Source: a virus. From it: 64,000 nucleotides of DNA. The stretch is taken from positions 106,106-170,105 of the IMG/VR virus record IMGVR_UViG_3300046010_015054. One strand, written 5' to 3'. This document shows, piece after piece, positions 1-11,839 of this stretch. The translations under genes were made by a program, and so were the position numbers. A model generated the notes under the pieces. It was given only the letters and a program-made list of their open reading frames with translations, was not told the DNA's origin and did not search any database. The stretch's first letter is position 1, and each line of letters begins with the position of its first letter.

Positions 1-2809
1 GGCCTTGTGGTCCAATGGGGCCAATATTACCAATTGGACCTTGGGGGCCAATAGGACCTGTAGGGCCAATAGGACCAATAGGACCTTGTGCACCAATAGG
101 TCCGATAGGGCCAATAGGACCAATATTACCAATTGGACCTTGAGGACCAATAGGGCCTGTAGGACCAATTGGGCCAATAGGGCCAATATTACCTTGGGGA
201 CCTTGAGGACCTATAGGACCGATATTACCAATTGGACCTTGCACACCAATAGGACCTGTAGGACCAATAGGACCGATAGGACCCTGTGGGCCGATAGGAC
301 CAATAGGGCCTTGGGGGCCTGGAGCTTGATTATCTCCTTTAGGTCCAATTGGGCCTTGAGCGCCAATAGGGCCTTGAGGGCCAATAGGACCAGTTGGACC
401 GATTGGACCAATAGGACCCTGTGGACCAATAGGACCAATAGGACCTATGGGACCAATATTACCAATAGGACCTTGAGGGCCAATAGGACCAGTTGGGCCA
501 ATTGGACCGATTGGACCTTGAGGACCAATTGGACCAATGTTACCAATTGGACCGATTGGACCAATAGGACCTTGAGGACCAATAGGGCCTGTAGGACCAA
601 TAGGGCCAATAGGACCTTGTGGACCAATGGGGCCAATATTACCAATTGGACCTTGAGGACCAATAGGACCAATAGGACCAATGGGGCCAGTAGGTCCTAT
701 AGGACCAATAGGACCTTGGTTACCTTGTGGACCTTGTGGACCAATTGGACCAATAGGACCAATAGGACCTTGAGGGCCAATAGGTCCAGTAGGACCAATG
801 GGGCCGATAGGACCTTGAGGACCAATAGGACCGATAGGACCAATGGGGCCAGGTGCTTGGTTGTCTCCTTTAGGACCAATAGGACCTTGTACTCCAATAG
901 GACCTTGAGGACCAATTGGACCCGTAGGACCAATAGGACCGATAGGGCCTTGAGGACCAATTGGGCCAATAGGGCCAATAGGACCAATATTACCAATTGG
1001 ACCTTGAGGACCAATAGGACCTGTAGGACCGATAGGGCCAATAGGGCCTTGGGGTCCGATAGGACCAATAGGACCTATAGGACCAATATTACCAATTGGA
1101 CCTTGGGGGCCAATAGGACCTGTAGGACCGATAGGACCGATAGGACCTTGTGGGCCGATTGGACCAATAGGACCAATTGGGCCTTGAGCTCCAATAGGAC
1201 CTTGTGGACCTATAGGACCTGTAGGACCAATAGGACCGATAGGGCCTTGGTTTCCTTGAGGACCCTGTGGGCCAATAGGACCGATAGGACCGATAGGACC
1301 TTGTGGGCCGATTGGACCAGTTGGTCCGATAGGACCAATTGGACCTTGAGGGCCGATAGGTCCAATAGGACCTTGAGGACCAGGTGCTTGGTTATCTCCT
1401 TTAGGTCCAATAGGACCTTGTACTCCAATAGGACCTTGTGGACCAATCGGGCCAGTAGGACCAATTGGGCCAATAGGACCCTGTGGGCCAATAGGACCAA
1501 TGGGACCAATAGGGCCTTGAGCTCCAATAGGACCTTGAGGACCAATTGGACCTGTAGGACCGATAGGACCTATAGGACCTTGAGGACCTTGAGGACCAAT
1601 AGGGCCAATAGGGCCTATAGGACCTATGGGACCTTGTGGACCGATCGGACCAGTTGGACCAATTGGACCAATAGGGCCTTGGGGGCCAATCGGACCAATA
1701 GGACCGATAGGGCCCGGAGCTTGGTTGTCTCCTTTAGGTCCAATAGGACCTTGTGCACCTATAGGACCTTGTGGGCCAATAGGACCAGTTGGGCCAATTG
1801 GACCGATTGGACCTTGAGGACCGATAGGACCTATAGGACCAATTGGGCCTTGAGCTCCAATAGGACCTTGTGGACCTATAGGGCCAGTTGGGCCAATTGG
1901 ACCTATGGGACCTTGAGGACCAATTGGACCAATAGGACCGATGGGGCCGATAGGACCTATGGGACCTTGAGGGCCAATTGGACCAGTTGGACCAATTGGA
2001 CCAATAGGACCTTGTGGGCCGATAGGACCAATCGGACCGATAGGACCAATTGGACCAATAGGACCTTGAGGACCGATAGGACCCGTAGGACCAATTGGGC
2101 CAATAGGGCCTTGGTTACCTATAGGACCTTGTGGACCAATTGGACCTTGAGGACCGATTGGACCTTGTGGGCCGATAGGACCTGTAGGACCGATAGGACC
2201 AATTGGGCCTTGAGCACCAATAGGACCCTGTGGACCAATGGGGCCAATTGGGCCTTGTGGGCCTTGAGGACCTGTAGGACCGATAGGACCAATTGGACCT
2301 TGAGGACCGATAGGGCCAATAGGGCCGATAGGACCCTGTGGGCCAATAGGACCAATAGGACCTGTAGGGCCGATAGGACCGATAGGGCCCTGAGGACCAA
2401 TAGGACCAATAGGGCCTATGGGACCTTGTGCTCCAATAGGGCCTTGTGGTCCAATAGGACCAATAGGACCTTGTGGGCCTTGTGGACCTTGAGGACCAAT
2501 TGGACCTTGAGGACCACCACCTGTTATGGTTCCAGCTGTACCTTCTACTTCTAAAGTATTTGTACCACTATTAAACCAAACTTGTCCTGGGATTGGTGAA
2601 GAAGGAGAGGATCCTACAACAGGTAATACAAAAGTAGCATTATTAGCAATGGCTAAACTGCCACTATCAATAGTAGCAATGTTAACAGAACCACTTTTGA
2701 TTGTTAATTGACCCGCTGATGCAAAATCAAATTTAATTTCTTTACCTACAGCAGTATCTTGGAAATTTAAGCTACCTGATTTTGGTATTATCTGTACGTT
2801 TTTTGCCAT
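1..2809 (-). CDS. Collagen-like (Gly-Pro-X) fibre protein, C-terminus beyond window
   Basis: The frame is open from an ATG at 2809 to the window edge (936 codons seen, no stop), so the protein is partial. The first ~95 residues are non-repetitive (start [20 protein letters not shown]) and probably form the virion-attachment or trimerisation part. Then come Gly-X-Y triplets, mostly GPI, GPQ and GPV, the classic collagen-like pattern, which in phage fibres is known to form trimeric triple helices. Punctuation occurs: GDNQAP blocks near 329, 860, 1391 and 1724, GNQG near 719, 1250 and 2114, and several GNIG. It follows the giant repeat fibre gene by 22 bases with an ATATTTAT motif between them. 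The opposite-strand frame is also open but is a codon-composition shadow. Inferred role: tail fibre or capsid/tail decoration contacting the host surface. Confidence 0.85.
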   Translation of the reverse strand, partial: MAKNVQIIPKSGSLNFQDTAVGKEIKFDFASAGQLTIKSGSVNIATIDSGSLAIANNATFVLPVVGSSPSSPIPGQVWFNSGTNTLEVEGTAGTITGGGPQGPIGPQGPQGPQGPIGPIGPQGPIGAQGPIGPIGPIGPQGPIGPIGPTGPIGPIGPQGPIGPIGPIGPQGPIGPIGPTGPQGPQGPIGPIGPQGPIGAQGPIGPIGPTGPIGPQGPIGPQGPIGPQGPIGNQGPIGPIGPTGPIGPQGPIGPIGPIGPIGPIGPQGPIGPIGPTGPIGPQGPIGPIGPIGPIGPIGPQGPIGPIGPTGPIGPQGPIGAQGPIGPIGPIGPQGPIGPIGPTGPIGPQGPIGAQGPIGPKGDNQAPGPIGPIGPIGPQGPIGPIGPTGPIGPQGPIGPIGPIGPIGPQGPQGPIGPIGPTGPIGPQGPIGAQGPIGPIGPIGPQGPIGPIGPTGPIGPQGPIGVQGPIGPKGDNQAPGPQGPIGPIGPQGPIGPIGPTGPIGPQGPIGPIGPIGPQGPQGNQGPIGPIGPTGPIGPQGPIGAQGPIGPIGPIGPQGPIGPIGPTGPIGPQGPIGNIGPIGPIGPIGPQGPIGPIGPTGPIGPQGPIGNIGPIGPIGPIGPQGPIGPIGPTGPIGPQGPIGVQGPIGPKGDNQAPGPIGPIGPIGPQGPIGPIGPTGPIGPQGPIGPIGPIGPQGPQGNQGPIGPIGPTGPIGPIGPIGPQGPIGNIGPIGPQGPIGPIGPTGPIGPQGPIGPIGPIGNIGPIGPQGPIGPIGPTGPIGPQGPIGNIGPIGPIGPIGPQGPIGPIGPTGPIGPQGPIGAQGPIGPKGDNQAPGPQGPIGPIGPQGPIGPIGPTGPIGVQGPIGNIGPIGPQGPQGNIGPIGPIGPTGPIGPQGPIGNIGPIGPIGPIGAQGPIGPIGPTGPIGPQGPIGNIGPIGPQG
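329..1731 (-). repeat. 531-bp super-repeat in the collagen-like gene
   Basis: The Asn codons of the GDNQAP punctuation lie at 329, 860, 1391 and 1724, giving spacings of 531, 531 and 333 bases. GNQG lies exactly 390 bases further from three of them (719, 1250, 2114), and GNIG 129 bases from the first two (458, 989). So a 59-triplet (177-residue) unit occurs twice, is truncated by 22 triplets in the third copy, and begins again in the fourth. Confidence 0.8.
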
Positions 2810-2824
2810 CTTTTATATATACTA

Positions 2825-2832
2825 ATAAATAT
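2825..2832 (-). promoter_or_regulatory. ATATTTAT motif upstream of collagen-like gene
   Basis: Sense-strand ATATTTAT whose first A is the last base of the TAA stop of the giant fibre gene; 15 bases before the next ATG. One of 17 such sites in the window. Confidence 0.5.
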
Positions 2833-5800
2833 TAGCCTTTTACGGGATATTCAACTATTAATTTCGGATCTACTTTTCTTTCTGCAAATACTACGTAATA
2901 AGCGTTTACTTCTCCACATTCACATGCTACCACGACTTGTTCAACTGACGCTGATAATACGTAGTGAGTACATGATTTTCCAATAGGTGTTAATTGTACT
3001 GATAGGCTATCATGGTATACTAAATCTTTCCAGTAATCAGGTAATGTAATTACTCCATCTCCTTCTACTTTACCTCTAATATACACACCAGTTTCTGGTC
3101 CCTCAAGCACTGAGTAGCGAAGTCTCCATCCTTCTTTTGAAGGGTGTGGTATATCAAAGTTTTTAACGTTACCATTGATTTCATTAAAGTTATTAATATT
3201 AGAAGTTCCGGCACCATCAATATTACCAGTACCATCCATAGTAATGTTTCTAACATTACTAACATCAGTATTGTTCATATCAATGCCACCTTGAACACTA
3301 ATATCTCCGTTAACTCCTAATGTTGTGCCAGTAAATGTTAAGTTAGCTTCACCATTAATTAGACCAGCGGTACCAGTTGCGGTTAATACGTAGTTGTTAG
3401 TATTGTTGTTTATAGTAGCAGCGCCTGACGTACCTGATGAACCTGATGAGCCACTAGAACCGCTAGTACCACTAGAACCGGATGAACCTGATGAACCGCT
3501 TGTACCTGAAGAGCCTGATGTACCACTAATGCCTATACCTGATGAACCTGAAGAACCTGATGTTCCTGAAGTGCCATTTACACCTGATAAACCTGAAGAA
3601 CCAGATGTTCCAGAAGAGCCGCTTGAACCAGATGAGCCTGAGCTACCACTTGAGCCACTTGTACCTGATGAACCTGAAGTTCCTGATGAACCTGAAGTTC
3701 CTGATGAACCTGATGAGCCTGAACTGCCAGAAGATCCTGAACTGCCTGAAGTACCAGAGGAGCCTGAAGAACCACTAGTTCCTGATGAGCCTGAGCTACC
3801 TGAAGAGCCACTTGAACCTGATGTACCAGAAGAGCCTGAACTACCACTTGTGCCTGATGAGCCTGAGCTACCTGAAGATCCAGAAGAGCCACTAGTACCT
3901 GATGAACCTGAACTTCCTGACGTGCCTGATGAACCTGATGAGCCTGATGAGCCTGAAGTACCAGATGAGCCACTTGAGCCAGATGTTCCTGAAGAACCTG
4001 AACTACCTGATGAACCTGATGAACCTGAAGTACCACTAGTTCCGTTTATACCTGATAAACCTGAAGAACCAGATGTTCCGCTTGAACCAGATGAGCCTGA
4101 GCTGCCACTTGTACCTGAAGAGCCTGAAGTTCCTGATGAACCACTAGTTCCTGAAGAGCCTGAACTACCTGAAGAACCAGAACTTCCACTAGTACCTGAT
4201 GTTCCGCTTGAACCTGAAGTACCTGATGAGCCTGAACTTCCACTTGAACCTGATGAACCTGAACTACCTGAAGTACCTGAAGTTCCTGAAGTACCACTAG
4301 AACCAGATGTTCCTGATGAGCCTGAAGAACCAGAGCTGCCTGAAGATCCTGAAGTACCAGACGAACCTGAGCTTCCGCTAGTTCCTGATGAACCACTAGA
4401 ACCTGAGCTGCCTGATGAGCCTGATGTTCCTGAAGAACCACTTGTACCTGAAGTACCGGATGAACCACTTGAACCAGATGAACCTGAACTACCTGAAGTT
4501 CCTGATGTACCGTTAATACCACTTAAACCTGATGAGCCACTTGTACCAGATGAACCTGAGCTACCTGATGAGCCTGAAGAGCCACTAGTACCTGAAGTAC
4601 CTGAACTGCCTGAAGTACCTGAACTACCGCTTGAACCTGATGAACCAGAGCTTCCGCTAGTTCCTGAGGTACCACTTGAACCTGATGTTCCTGATGAACC
4701 ACTTGAACCAGATGAACCTGAAGAGCCACTTGTACCTGAAGTACCAGATGAACCACTTGTTCCTGATGAGCCTGAAGAACCTGATGAACCAGAAGAACCA
4801 CTTGTACCTGAAGTACCTGATGAACCACTAGTACCAGAAGTACCTGATGAACCTGAAGAGCCACTTGAGCCACTTGAACCAGAAGTTCCTGAAGAACCTG
4901 AAGTACCTGAAGAACCTGAGCTACCACTTGTACCTGATGAGCCACTTGAACCTGAAGTTCCAGATGAGCCACTTGTTCCAGAAGTACCATTAATACCACT
5001 TAAACCTGATGATCCAGATGTACCTGAGGTACCAGATGAACCTGATGATCCTGATGTGCCTGATGTTCCGCTTGAACCTGAAGTGCCTGATGTTCCTGAT
5101 GAACCAGATGAACCAGAACTTCCACTAGTACCTGATGTACCGCTTGAGCCAGAAGTTCCTGATGAACCTGAGCTACCTGAAGATCCTGATGAGCCGCTAG
5201 TTCCTGAAGTTCCTGATGAACCGCTTGAACCTGATGTACCTGAAGAGCCACTTGAACCACTTGAACCGGAAGTACCACTTGTACCTGAAGTACCATTTAT
5301 ACCTGAAAGGCCTGATGAACCAGATGTTCCTGAAGAACCTGAAGTTCCGCTAGTTCCTGATGAACCTGAGCTGCCTGATGTTCCTGATGAACCTGAAGTA
5401 CCAGATGAGCCATCTGTACCACTAGTTCCTGATGAGCCACTAGAACCTGAACTACCACTTGAACCAGATGTTCCGCTTGAACCTGAAGTTCCGCTTGAAC
5501 CTGAAGAGCCACTTGAACCACTAGTTCCTGAAGTACCAGATGAACCACTTGTTCCTGATGAACCTGAACTACCTGAACTGCCTGATGTACCGCTAGTACC
5601 TGAAGTTCCGTTTATACCGCTTAAACCTGAAGAACCTGATGTTCCTGAAGAGCCAGATGTACCTGAAGTACCTGAACTGCCTGATGAGCCCGAGCTACCA
5701 CTTGTACCAGATGAACCATCTGTACCAGATGTACCACTTGAACCTGAAGAACCTGAAGTACCACTTGTACCACTTGTTCCTGAAGAACCTGAAGATCCTG

Positions 5801-8800
5801 AAGTGCCGCTTGAACCTGAACTACCGCTTGAACCTGAAGAACCTGATGTTCCACTAGTACCTGAAGAGCCATCCGTACCTGAGGTACCTGATGAACCAGA
5901 TGAACCTGAAGTACCTGAAGTTCCGTTTATACCTGAAAGACCTGATGATCCTGAAGTACCTGAAGTACCTGAAGAACCACTAGTTCCACTTGAACCTGAT
6001 GAGCCTGAACTACCTGAGGTTCCACTTGTACCTGAAGATCCGTCTGTACCTGATGTACCTGATGAACCGCTTGTTCCTGATGAACCTGATGAACCTGATG
6101 TACCAGATGAACCTGAAGAACCACTTGTTCCTGATGAACCATCTGTACCTGAAGTACCTGAGCTACCTGAAGAACCTGAGCTACCTGAAGTGCCAGATGA
6201 ACCATCTGTACCACTTGTACCCGAAGTACCTGAAGTACCATTAATACCACTTAAACCTGAAGATCCAGATGTACCTGAAGTGCCTGAACTTCCTGAAGTA
6301 CCTGATGAGCCTGAGCTACCTGATGTTCCTGAAGATCCTGAAGTACCAGATGAGCCATCTGTACCAGATGTACCTGAGGAACCACTAGTTCCTGATGAAC
6401 CACTAGAACCTGAAGTTCCACTAGAGCCTGAACTACCTGAAGTACCACTTGAGCCATCTGTACCTGAAGTACCAGATGAACCAGATGATCCTGAGCTGCC
6501 TGAAGTACCAGATGAGCCATCTGTACCGCTTGTGCCTGAAGTACCTGAAGTACCATTAATACCACTTAAGCCAGAAGAACCACTTGTTCCTGAGCTACCT
6601 GAAGTACCACTTGTTCCTGAAGAACCTGAGCTACCACTTGTACCACTAGTTCCTGATGAACCATCTGTACCTGAGGTACCGCTTGAACCTGATGTTCCTG
6701 ATGAGCCACTTGAACCCGAAGTTCCAGATGAACCAGAACTACCTGAAGTGCCTGAAGAACCATCTGTACCAGATGTTCCTGAAGATCCTGAACTACCTGA
6801 GCTACCACTAGTGCCTGAAGTACCTGAGCTACCATCTGTACCACTTGAACCTGAAGTTCCAGAAGTACCACTTGTTCCGTTTATACCTGATAAACCAGAA
6901 GAACCACTTGTTCCGCTTGTACCTGAAGAACCATCTGTACCACTTGTACCAGATGAACCAGATGTACCACTTGAGCCACTAGTTCCTGAAGATCCGTCTG
7001 TACCTGAAGTTCCTGAAGAACCGCTAGTACCTGATGAGCCTGAACTACCACTTGTGCCTGATGAGCCTGAACTACCTGATGTACCTGATGAACCATCTGT
7101 GCCGCTTGTACCAGATGAACCTGAACTACCACTAGTACCTGAAGTACCTGAAGAACCATCTGTACCTGAAGTACCTGATGAACCACTTGTACCTGAAGTG
7201 CCATTTATACCTGAAAGACCTGAGCTACCTGATGTGCCACTAGTACCTGAAGTACCATCTGTACCACTTGTACCAGAAGTGCCACTTGTACCCGAAGAAC
7301 CATCTGTACCTGAGGTGCCAGATGAACCATCTGTCCCTGAAGTTCCTGATGAACCTGAAGATCCAGATGTTCCTGATGAACCACTTGAACCAGATGTACC
7401 TGAAGTACCTGAAGAGCCATCTGTACCTGAAGTACCGCTTGAACCATCAGTACCTGAAGTACCACTTGTGCCGGATTCACCTGAGGTTCCTGATGAACCA
7501 CTTGTACCTGAGGTGCCGTTTATACCGGATAAACCTGAAGATCCGCTGGTTCCGCTTGTGCCTGAAGAACCATCTGTACCAGAAGTACCAGATGAGCCAG
7601 ATGTTCCGGATTCACCACTTGTACCAGATGAACCATCTGTACCAGAAGTGCCTGAAGTACCTGATGTACCATTTATACCTGAAAGACCAGATGAACCAGA
7701 GGTACCAGAAGAACCATCTGTACCCGAAGTACCAGAAGTGCCACTAGAACCATCTGTACCCGAAGTACCTGAAGAACCATCGGTACCACTTGTACCTGAT
7801 GAACCACTAGTACCTGAAGTACCATTAATACCACTTAATCCCGAACTTCCACTTGTTCCGCTTGTACCTGAAGATCCGTCTGTACCTGAAGTACCCGAAG
7901 AACCGCTTGTACCTGATTCACCGCTTGTACCCGAAGAGCCATCAGTTCCTGAAGTACCAGAAGTACCGCTTGTTCCGTTTATACCTGAAAGGCCTGAAGA
8001 GCCTGAAGTGCCAGATGAACCATCTGTACCAGATGTGCCTGATGAACCACTTGTGCCAGAAGTACCTGAAGAACCGTCTGTACCTGAAGTACCGCTTGAG
8101 CCATCAGTACCTGAGGTACCACTTGTACCTGAGGTTCCATTAATACCGCTTAAACCTGATGAACCTGATGTACCACTTGAACCATCTGTACCAGATGTAC
8201 CAGAAGAACCACTAGTTCCTGATGAACCAGATGTACCTGAACTACCATCTGTACCTGAAGTGCCACTTGAGCCATCAGTACCTGAAGTGCCACTTGTTCC
8301 GTTTATACCTGAAAGGCCTGAAGAGCCTGAAGTGCCACTTGTACCAGATGAACCATCTGTACCAGATGTGCCTGATGTTCCGCTTATACCTGAACTACCA
8401 TCTGTACCTGAAGTACCAGATGAACCATCTGTTCCTGAAGTTCCTGATGTGCCGCTTGTTCCGTTTATACCAGACAAACCAGAACTACCTGAAGTGCCAC
8501 TTGAGCCATCAGTACCTGAAGTTCCTGATGAACCACTTGTACCACTTGTACCACTTGTGCCTGATGAGCCATCTGTACCTGATGTTCCTGAAGAACCATC
8601 TGTACCACTTGTACCAGAGGTTCCATTAATTCCTGAAAGGCCTGAACTACCACTAGTACCTGAAGTGCCATCTGTACCACTTGTACCAGAAGTACCACCT
8701 GTACCTGAAGTACCACTTGAACCATCTGTACCTGATGTACCTGAAGTACCATCTGTACCACTAGTTCCAGAAGTACCATTTATACCACTTAAACCTGAAG

Positions 8801-10760
8801 ATCCGCTTGTTCCACTTGTACCAGATGAACCATCTGTACCAGAGGTACCAGAGGTACCAGAAGTGCCTGAAGAACCATCTGTTCCTGATGTTCCTGATGA
8901 ACCATCTGTACCTGAGGTACCGCTTGTGCCCGAAGTACCATTTATACCACTTAAACCTGAAGAACCTGAGGTACCTGAAGTACCACCTGTACCACTTGTA
9001 CCAGAAGTACCACCGGTACCTGAAGTGCCACTTGTTCCTGAAGTTCCGGATTCACCACTTGAGCCTGATGTTCCAGATGTACCATTTACACCTGATAATC
9101 CTGATGTGCCTGAGGTTCCTGAAGTACCTATACCTGAAGTTCCACTTGAACCACTTGTTCCAGAAGTGCCATCTATACCTGATGTACCTGAAGTACCTGC
9201 TTCTCCTGAAGTGCCACTTGTACCCGAAGTACCATTAATCCCAGAAGTTCCTGATGAACCATCTGTACCTGAGGTACCACTAGTACCTGATTCTCCTGAT
9301 GTGCCTGATGTTCCTGAAATTCCACTTGTACCTGAAGTACCAGATTCACCACTTGTTCCACTTGTACCAGATTCTCCAGAGGTACCTGAAGTACCAGACT
9401 CACCTGAAGTACCGGATGTACCTGAAATTCCTGATGTACCTGATGTACCCGAAGTACCTATACCAGAAGTGCCAGAAGTTCCTGATGAACCATCAGTACC
9501 TGAAGTGCCACTAGTACCTGATTCTCCTGATGTACCTGAAGTACCAGTTTCACCTGAAGTACCACTTGTGCCTGAAGTACCAGAAGATCCTGAGTCTCCT
9601 GAAGTGCCTCCTGTAATAGTTACTAATACTGCTGTACCTGATCCTGTTGATTCAACTTGTACACCACTACCAGTAAAGTAGAACGCACCGATATTGGTAT
9701 CAACGAGTGAGCCCGTATAATAAATTGTAGTACCAATAGTAACGTTAACTTCTCCTGGATTACTGCCAGTTTCTGCAACTACACCTGATCCTGTAAAGTT
9801 AATTAGTGTAGCGTTTGTTGTTAAGACAAAATTTTCGTCTGAAATTGTAATAGCAGAACCTGCTCCTGAAGTACCTGAGGTACCGCTAGTACCAGTTTCA
9901 CCTGAAGTACCACTTGTACCAGATGATCCTGAAGAGCCTATGCCTGAAGTACCTGAGGTACCACTTGTTCCTGAAGTTCCTTCACCTGATGTACCAGAAG
10001 TGCCACTTGTACCATTAATACCAGAAGTACCTGAAGTACCATCAGCACCCGAAGTACCACTTGTACCTGATGTGCCTACGCCTGAAGTGCCAGATGAACC
10101 ATCTGTACCTGAAGTACCACTTGTTCCTGATGTACCTACACCTGAAGTACCAGATGAACCATCTGTACCTGAAGTACCTGATGTGCCTGAAGAACCGATA
10201 CCTGAAGTACCGGAAGAACCATCTGTACCAGATGTTCCTGAAGTACCTGAAGAGCCTGTACCTGATGTACCTGAAGTACCATCTGTTCCAGATGTGCCGC
10301 TGGTACCTGATGTGCCTACACCTGAAGTACCTGAAGTGCCATCTGTACCTGAAGTACCTGATGTGCCTGAAGAACCGATACCTGAAGTACCACTTGTACC
10401 AGATGAACCATCTGTACCTGAAGTACCTGAAGAACCTATACCTGATGTACCTGAAGTACCACTTGTGCCTGAAGTTCCTGAAGAACCTGAAGAACCTGAA
10501 GAACCAGAACCACCACCAGTACCAGTAATTGTAATAGTAGCACCATTTGAACCAGACGCTTCAACAAAAACCCCACTACCTGTAAAGTTTAATGTTGCAA
10601 CATTTGATACAACTAATGAACTTGTGTAGTAAATATTAACTGCTCCACCTATACCGGAAGTACCTGAAGTACCTGAAGTGCCATCTGTGCCACTTCCTCC
10701 ACCGGTTGACTGAAAACTCCCAATTGATATTTGGTCTAAAAATCTAGCGTTACTGGCCAT
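2832..10760 (-). CDS. Giant Gly-Thr/Ser-Ser repeat fibre protein (2642 aa)
   Basis: Nearly the whole protein is GTSG/GSSG tripeptide repeat. Non-repeat islands lie at about residues 39-80 and 297-385, each carrying an NFTGSGV core after a YYTxSLV-type strand. The last ~196 residues form a globular domain with the motifs [20 protein letters not shown] and VYIRGK, which resemble C-terminal domains of marine T4-like phage fibre proteins. GLSGING punctuation divides the repeat into blocks of 17-18 tripeptides in the N-terminal part, then ~35, then ~52 towards the C-terminus. The N-terminal part also has frequent GTDG; the C-terminal third is almost only SSG and TSG. The repeat has no Pro, so a collagen helix is possible but not certain. 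Ser/Thr density makes glycosylation conceivable. Role inferred: very long tail or whisker fibre. Confidence 0.85.
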   Translation of the reverse strand: MASNARFLDQISIGSFQSTGGGSGTDGTSGTSGTSGIGGAVNIYYTSSLVVSNVATLNFTGSGVFVEASGSNGATITITGTGGGSGSSGSSGSSGTSGTSGTSGTSGIGSSGTSGTDGSSGTSGTSGIGSSGTSGTSGTDGTSGTSGVGTSGTSGTSGTDGTSGTSGTGSSGTSGTSGTDGSSGTSGIGSSGTSGTSGTDGSSGTSGVGTSGTSGTSGTDGSSGTSGVGTSGTSGTSGADGTSGTSGINGTSGTSGTSGEGTSGTSGTSGTSGIGSSGSSGTSGTSGETGTSGTSGTSGAGSAITISDENFVLTTNATLINFTGSGVVAETGSNPGEVNVTIGTTIYYTGSLVDTNIGAFYFTGSGVQVESTGSGTAVLVTITGGTSGDSGSSGTSGTSGTSGETGTSGTSGESGTSGTSGTDGSSGTSGTSGIGTSGTSGTSGISGTSGTSGESGTSGTSGESGTSGTSGESGTSGTSGISGTSGTSGESGTSGTSGTDGSSGTSGINGTSGTSGTSGEAGTSGTSGIDGTSGTSGSSGTSGIGTSGTSGTSGLSGVNGTSGTSGSSGESGTSGTSGTSGTGGTSGTSGTGGTSGTSGSSGLSGINGTSGTSGTSGTDGSSGTSGTDGSSGTSGTSGTSGTDGSSGTSGTSGSSGLSGINGTSGTSGTDGTSGTSGTDGSSGTSGTGGTSGTSGTDGTSGTSGSSGLSGINGTSGTSGTDGSSGTSGTDGSSGTSGTSGTSGSSGTSGTDGSSGTSGSSGLSGINGTSGTSGTSGTDGSSGTSGTDGSSGISGTSGTSGTDGSSGTSGTSGSSGLSGINGTSGTSGTDGSSGTSGTDGSSGTSGSSGTSGSSGTSGTDGSSGTSGSSGLSGINGTSGTSGTSGTDGSSGTSGTDGSSGTSGTSGSSGTSGTDGSSGTSGSSGLSGINGTSGTSGTSGTDGSSGTSGESGTSGSSGTSGTDGSSGTSGTSGSSGLSGINGTSGTSGSSGTSGTDGSSGTSGTDGSSGTSGTSGTDGSSGTSGSSGLSGINGTSGTSGTSGTDGSSGTSGESGTSGSSGTSGTDGSSGTSGTSGSSGLSGINGTSGTSGSSGTSGESGTSGTSGTDGSSGTSGTDGSSGTSGTSGSSGSSGTSGSSGSSGTSGTDGSSGTSGTDGSSGTSGTSGTSGTDGTSGTSGTSGSSGLSGINGTSGTSGSSGTSGTDGSSGTSGTSGSSGSSGTSGTDGSSGTSGSSGSSGTSGSSGSSGTSGSSGTSGTDGSSGTSGSSGTSGSSGTSGTDGSSGTSGTSGSSGLSGINGTSGTSGTSGSSGTDGSSGTSGTSGSSGSSGSSGTSGTDGSSGTSGSSGSSGTSGSSGSSGTSGSSGTSGTDGSSGTSGTSGSSGSSGTSGTSGSSGTSGSSGLSGINGTSGTSGTSGTDGSSGTSGSSGSSGSSGTSGTDGSSGTSGSSGSSGTSGSSGSSGTSGSSGTSGTDGSSGTSGSSGTSGSSGSSGTSGSSGTSGTSGSSGLSGINGTSGTSGTSGTDGSSGTSGSSGSSGSSGTSGTDGSSGTSGSSGSSGTSGSSGSSGTSGSSGTSGTDGSSGTSGTSGSSGSSGSSGTSGSSGTSGTSGSSGLSGINGTSGTSGSSGSSGTSGTDGSSGTSGTSGSSGSSGSSGSSGTSGSSGSSGTSGTSGTSGSSGSSGTSGTDGSSGTSGSSGSSGSSGTSGTSGSSGTSGSSGLSGINGTSGTSGTSGSSGSSGSSGTSGSSGTSGTSGSSGSSGSSGTSGSSGTSGSSGSSGSSGSSGTSGTDGSSGTSGSSGTSGSSGSSGTSGTSGSSGTSGSSGLSGINGTSGTSGTSGSSGSSGSSGTSGSSGSSGTSGTSGSSGSSGSSGSSGTSGSSGTSGTSGSSGSSGSSGTSGTSGSSGTSGTSGSSGSSGTSGTSGSSGLSGINGTSGTSGSSGTSGSSGSSGTSGSSGSSGTSGSSGTSGSSGSSGSSGSSGTSGTSGSSGTSGTSGSSGSSGSSGSSGTSGSSGTSGTSGSSGSSGSSGSSGTSGSSGTSGTSGSSGSSGSSGSSGTSGSSGTSGTSGSSGSSGSSGSSGTSGSSGLSGINGTSGTSGSSGSSGSSGSSGTSGTSGSSGTSGSSGSSGSSGSSGTSGSSGSSGTSGSSGSSGSSGSSGTSGSSGTSGTSGTSGSSGSSGSSGSSGSSGTSGSSGTSGTSGSSGSSGSSGSSGTSGSSGTSGSSGTSGSSGSSGSSGTSGSSGLSGINGTSGTSGSSGSSGSSGSSGTSGSSGSSGTSGSSGSSGSSGTSGSSGSSGTSGSSGSSGSSGSSGTSGSSGSSGTSGSSGSSGSSGSSGTSGSSGSSGTSGSSGSSGSSGSSGSSGTSGSSGTSGSSGTSGSSGSSGSSGSSGSSGTSGSSGLSGVNGTSGTSGSSGSSGIGISGTSGSSGTSGSSGSSGSSGTSGSSGSSGSSGTSGAATINNNTNNYVLTATGTAGLINGEANLTFTGTTLGVNGDISVQGGIDMNNTDVSNVRNITMDGTGNIDGAGTSNINNFNEINGNVKNFDIPHPSKEGWRLRYSVLEGPETGVYIRGKVEGDGVITLPDYWKDLVYHDSLSVQLTPIGKSCTHYVLSASVEQVVVACECGEVNAYYVVFAERKVDPKLIVEYPVKG
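3576..9236 (-). repeat. Hierarchical tripeptide array with 1x/2x/3x punctuation
   Basis: The Asn codons of the G-I/V-N-G punctuation begin (low coordinate) at 3576, 4044, 4512, 4989, 5295, 5610, 5925, 6240, 6555, 6879, 7203, 7518, 7671, 7824, 7977, 8139, 8301, 8463, 8625, 8778, 8940, 9084 and 9234. Spacings are 468, 468, 477; then 306, 315, 315, 315, 315, 324, 324, 315; then 153, 153, 153, 162, 162, 162, 162, 153, 162, 144, 150. All but the last are multiples of the 9-bp tripeptide unit, in the ratio ~3:2:1. Confidence 0.85.
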
Positions 10761-10787
10761 TTTATACTTTCAATTATTATATATGTA

Positions 10788-10795
10788 ATAAATAT
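10788..10795 (-). promoter_or_regulatory. ATATTTAT motif upstream of giant fibre gene
   Basis: Sense ATATTTAT 27 bases before the giant fibre ATG, in the 47-base gap after the gp15-like gene. Confidence 0.45.
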
Positions 10796-10807
10796 TTTTT
10801 ATTTTTT

Positions 10808-11839
10808 CTAAATACCAAAATTTGTAGAATTATTTGTATTTGGTTCTATTCTTATTGTTGATAAATTAGGATCATCAGATGGTGCATTTGCAGATCTAAA
10901 TCTTGGATCTTGAGCATTATCTGCTGTTTCAGGAACATAAATTTCATTTGTATTTTTATCACTAATTTCCACATTAGGTAATAATTCAAATGGTGAAACA
11001 TCAGTTTCAAGAGAAAAAATTAACTTACACTTATTATTAAATTTCTTTAAAGAAGCTAAGTCTTTTTGTACTGTGTCTGGGATTAGATATCCATAAAGTT
11101 TAATATCAAAAGAAGCACGAATTACTCTTTCGTCATTTTCTTTAATTTCAGTAGTTGTATTGAATTGATCAATACGAGCTTGAAACTGATATCTTGAAGG
11201 ATTACCCCAGTATGAGTCTGAAGCGTATTCCATGGCTTCAACAATTTTATTTAATTGTTCCATGTAATAAGTATAAACTACACAAGAGTAGTTAACAGTT
11301 ACATAATCAGGAACTGTAACAGCATAAAATTGTTGTTCAGGAATTCTATTATTTAACACACCAAAATTTGAATAAAAATTTCGTGTATCATATTTTTTCT
11401 TCATTACAGCATATAAATTAGGATAATTTGCATCTAATTTATTAGCTATACTTCTATTTTTAATAATGTTATTTCTTTTAAACATTACCATAGGTGCCAT
11501 AATAGCACCATTTTTATCCTTTAAATACCCATCTTTTAACATTGATTTCCATTTTTCAGGAGAACCATATATTACAGGAACTTCAATTCTGTTACCATTT
11601 TGTATTACGTAAGGTTTAATTACATTTTGGAAATAATAAAGAATAGATTCATCTATATCTTGTAAACCTACAGTAAATGGTTTTACAGTATCACCTTCCC
11701 AACTTTGTTGAAGTGATCTGTTAGGCCCGTTAAAATTAGGATTTGCTAAATTAGGATCACCTAAAATAGCATTTTGCCCTGCATACTCATTGCTAAGTTG
11801 CTGTTGTGTTTTTGGAATAGGTTTTCTACTTTCGGGCAT
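10808..11839 (-). CDS. 15: gp15-like tail terminator / proximal sheath stabiliser
   Basis: In T4, gp15 caps the tail and joins it to the neck. The 343-residue protein shows the gp15 layout. A short strand (RIEVPVIYGSPEKWKSML, about residues 82-99) corresponds to the T4 stretch with VPITYASKEHF. A PMVMFKRNNI segment follows, then VNYSCVVYTYYMEQLNKIVE and, near 240-255, VIRASFDIKLYGYLIPD, resembling the T4 sheath-stabiliser end with its xxGWMYPP turn. It is longer than T4 gp15 (about 270 aa), with a Pro/Asn-rich N-terminus and an acidic C-terminal tail. The start overlaps the preceding stop by one base (TAATG), indicating coupling to the gp14-like gene. Identification is from motif order and synteny. 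Confidence 0.7.
   Translation of the reverse strand: MPESRKPIPKTQQQLSNEYAGQNAILGDPNLANPNFNGPNRSLQQSWEGDTVKPFTVGLQDIDESILYYFQNVIKPYVIQNGNRIEVPVIYGSPEKWKSMLKDGYLKDKNGAIMAPMVMFKRNNIIKNRSIANKLDANYPNLYAVMKKKYDTRNFYSNFGVLNNRIPEQQFYAVTVPDYVTVNYSCVVYTYYMEQLNKIVEAMEYASDSYWGNPSRYQFQARIDQFNTTTEIKENDERVIRASFDIKLYGYLIPDTVQKDLASLKKFNNKCKLIFSLETDVSPFELLPNVEISDKNTNEIYVPETADNAQDPRFRSANAPSDDPNLSTIRIEPNTNNSTNFGI

Noticed and set aside
1-2500. CRISPR-like array appearance of short repeats
   Set aside because: Repeats are 9-bp codon triplets with no unique spacers and continue in frame across the region; they encode a collagen-like protein.
5-2554. Plus-strand 849-codon open frame opposite the collagen-like gene
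   Set aside because: Codon-composition shadow of the minus-strand Gly-Pro-X repeat; the minus frame starts with a normal non-repetitive leader and carries fixed punctuation.
3394-9681. Plus-strand open frame of 2095 codons (Pro/Glu/Asp-rich) opposite the giant fibre
   Set aside because: It is the antisense of GTS/GSS codons: Ser/Thr/Gly codon bias removes stops on the other strand. It has no own start context, and its P-x-E/D pattern is explained by the repeat.
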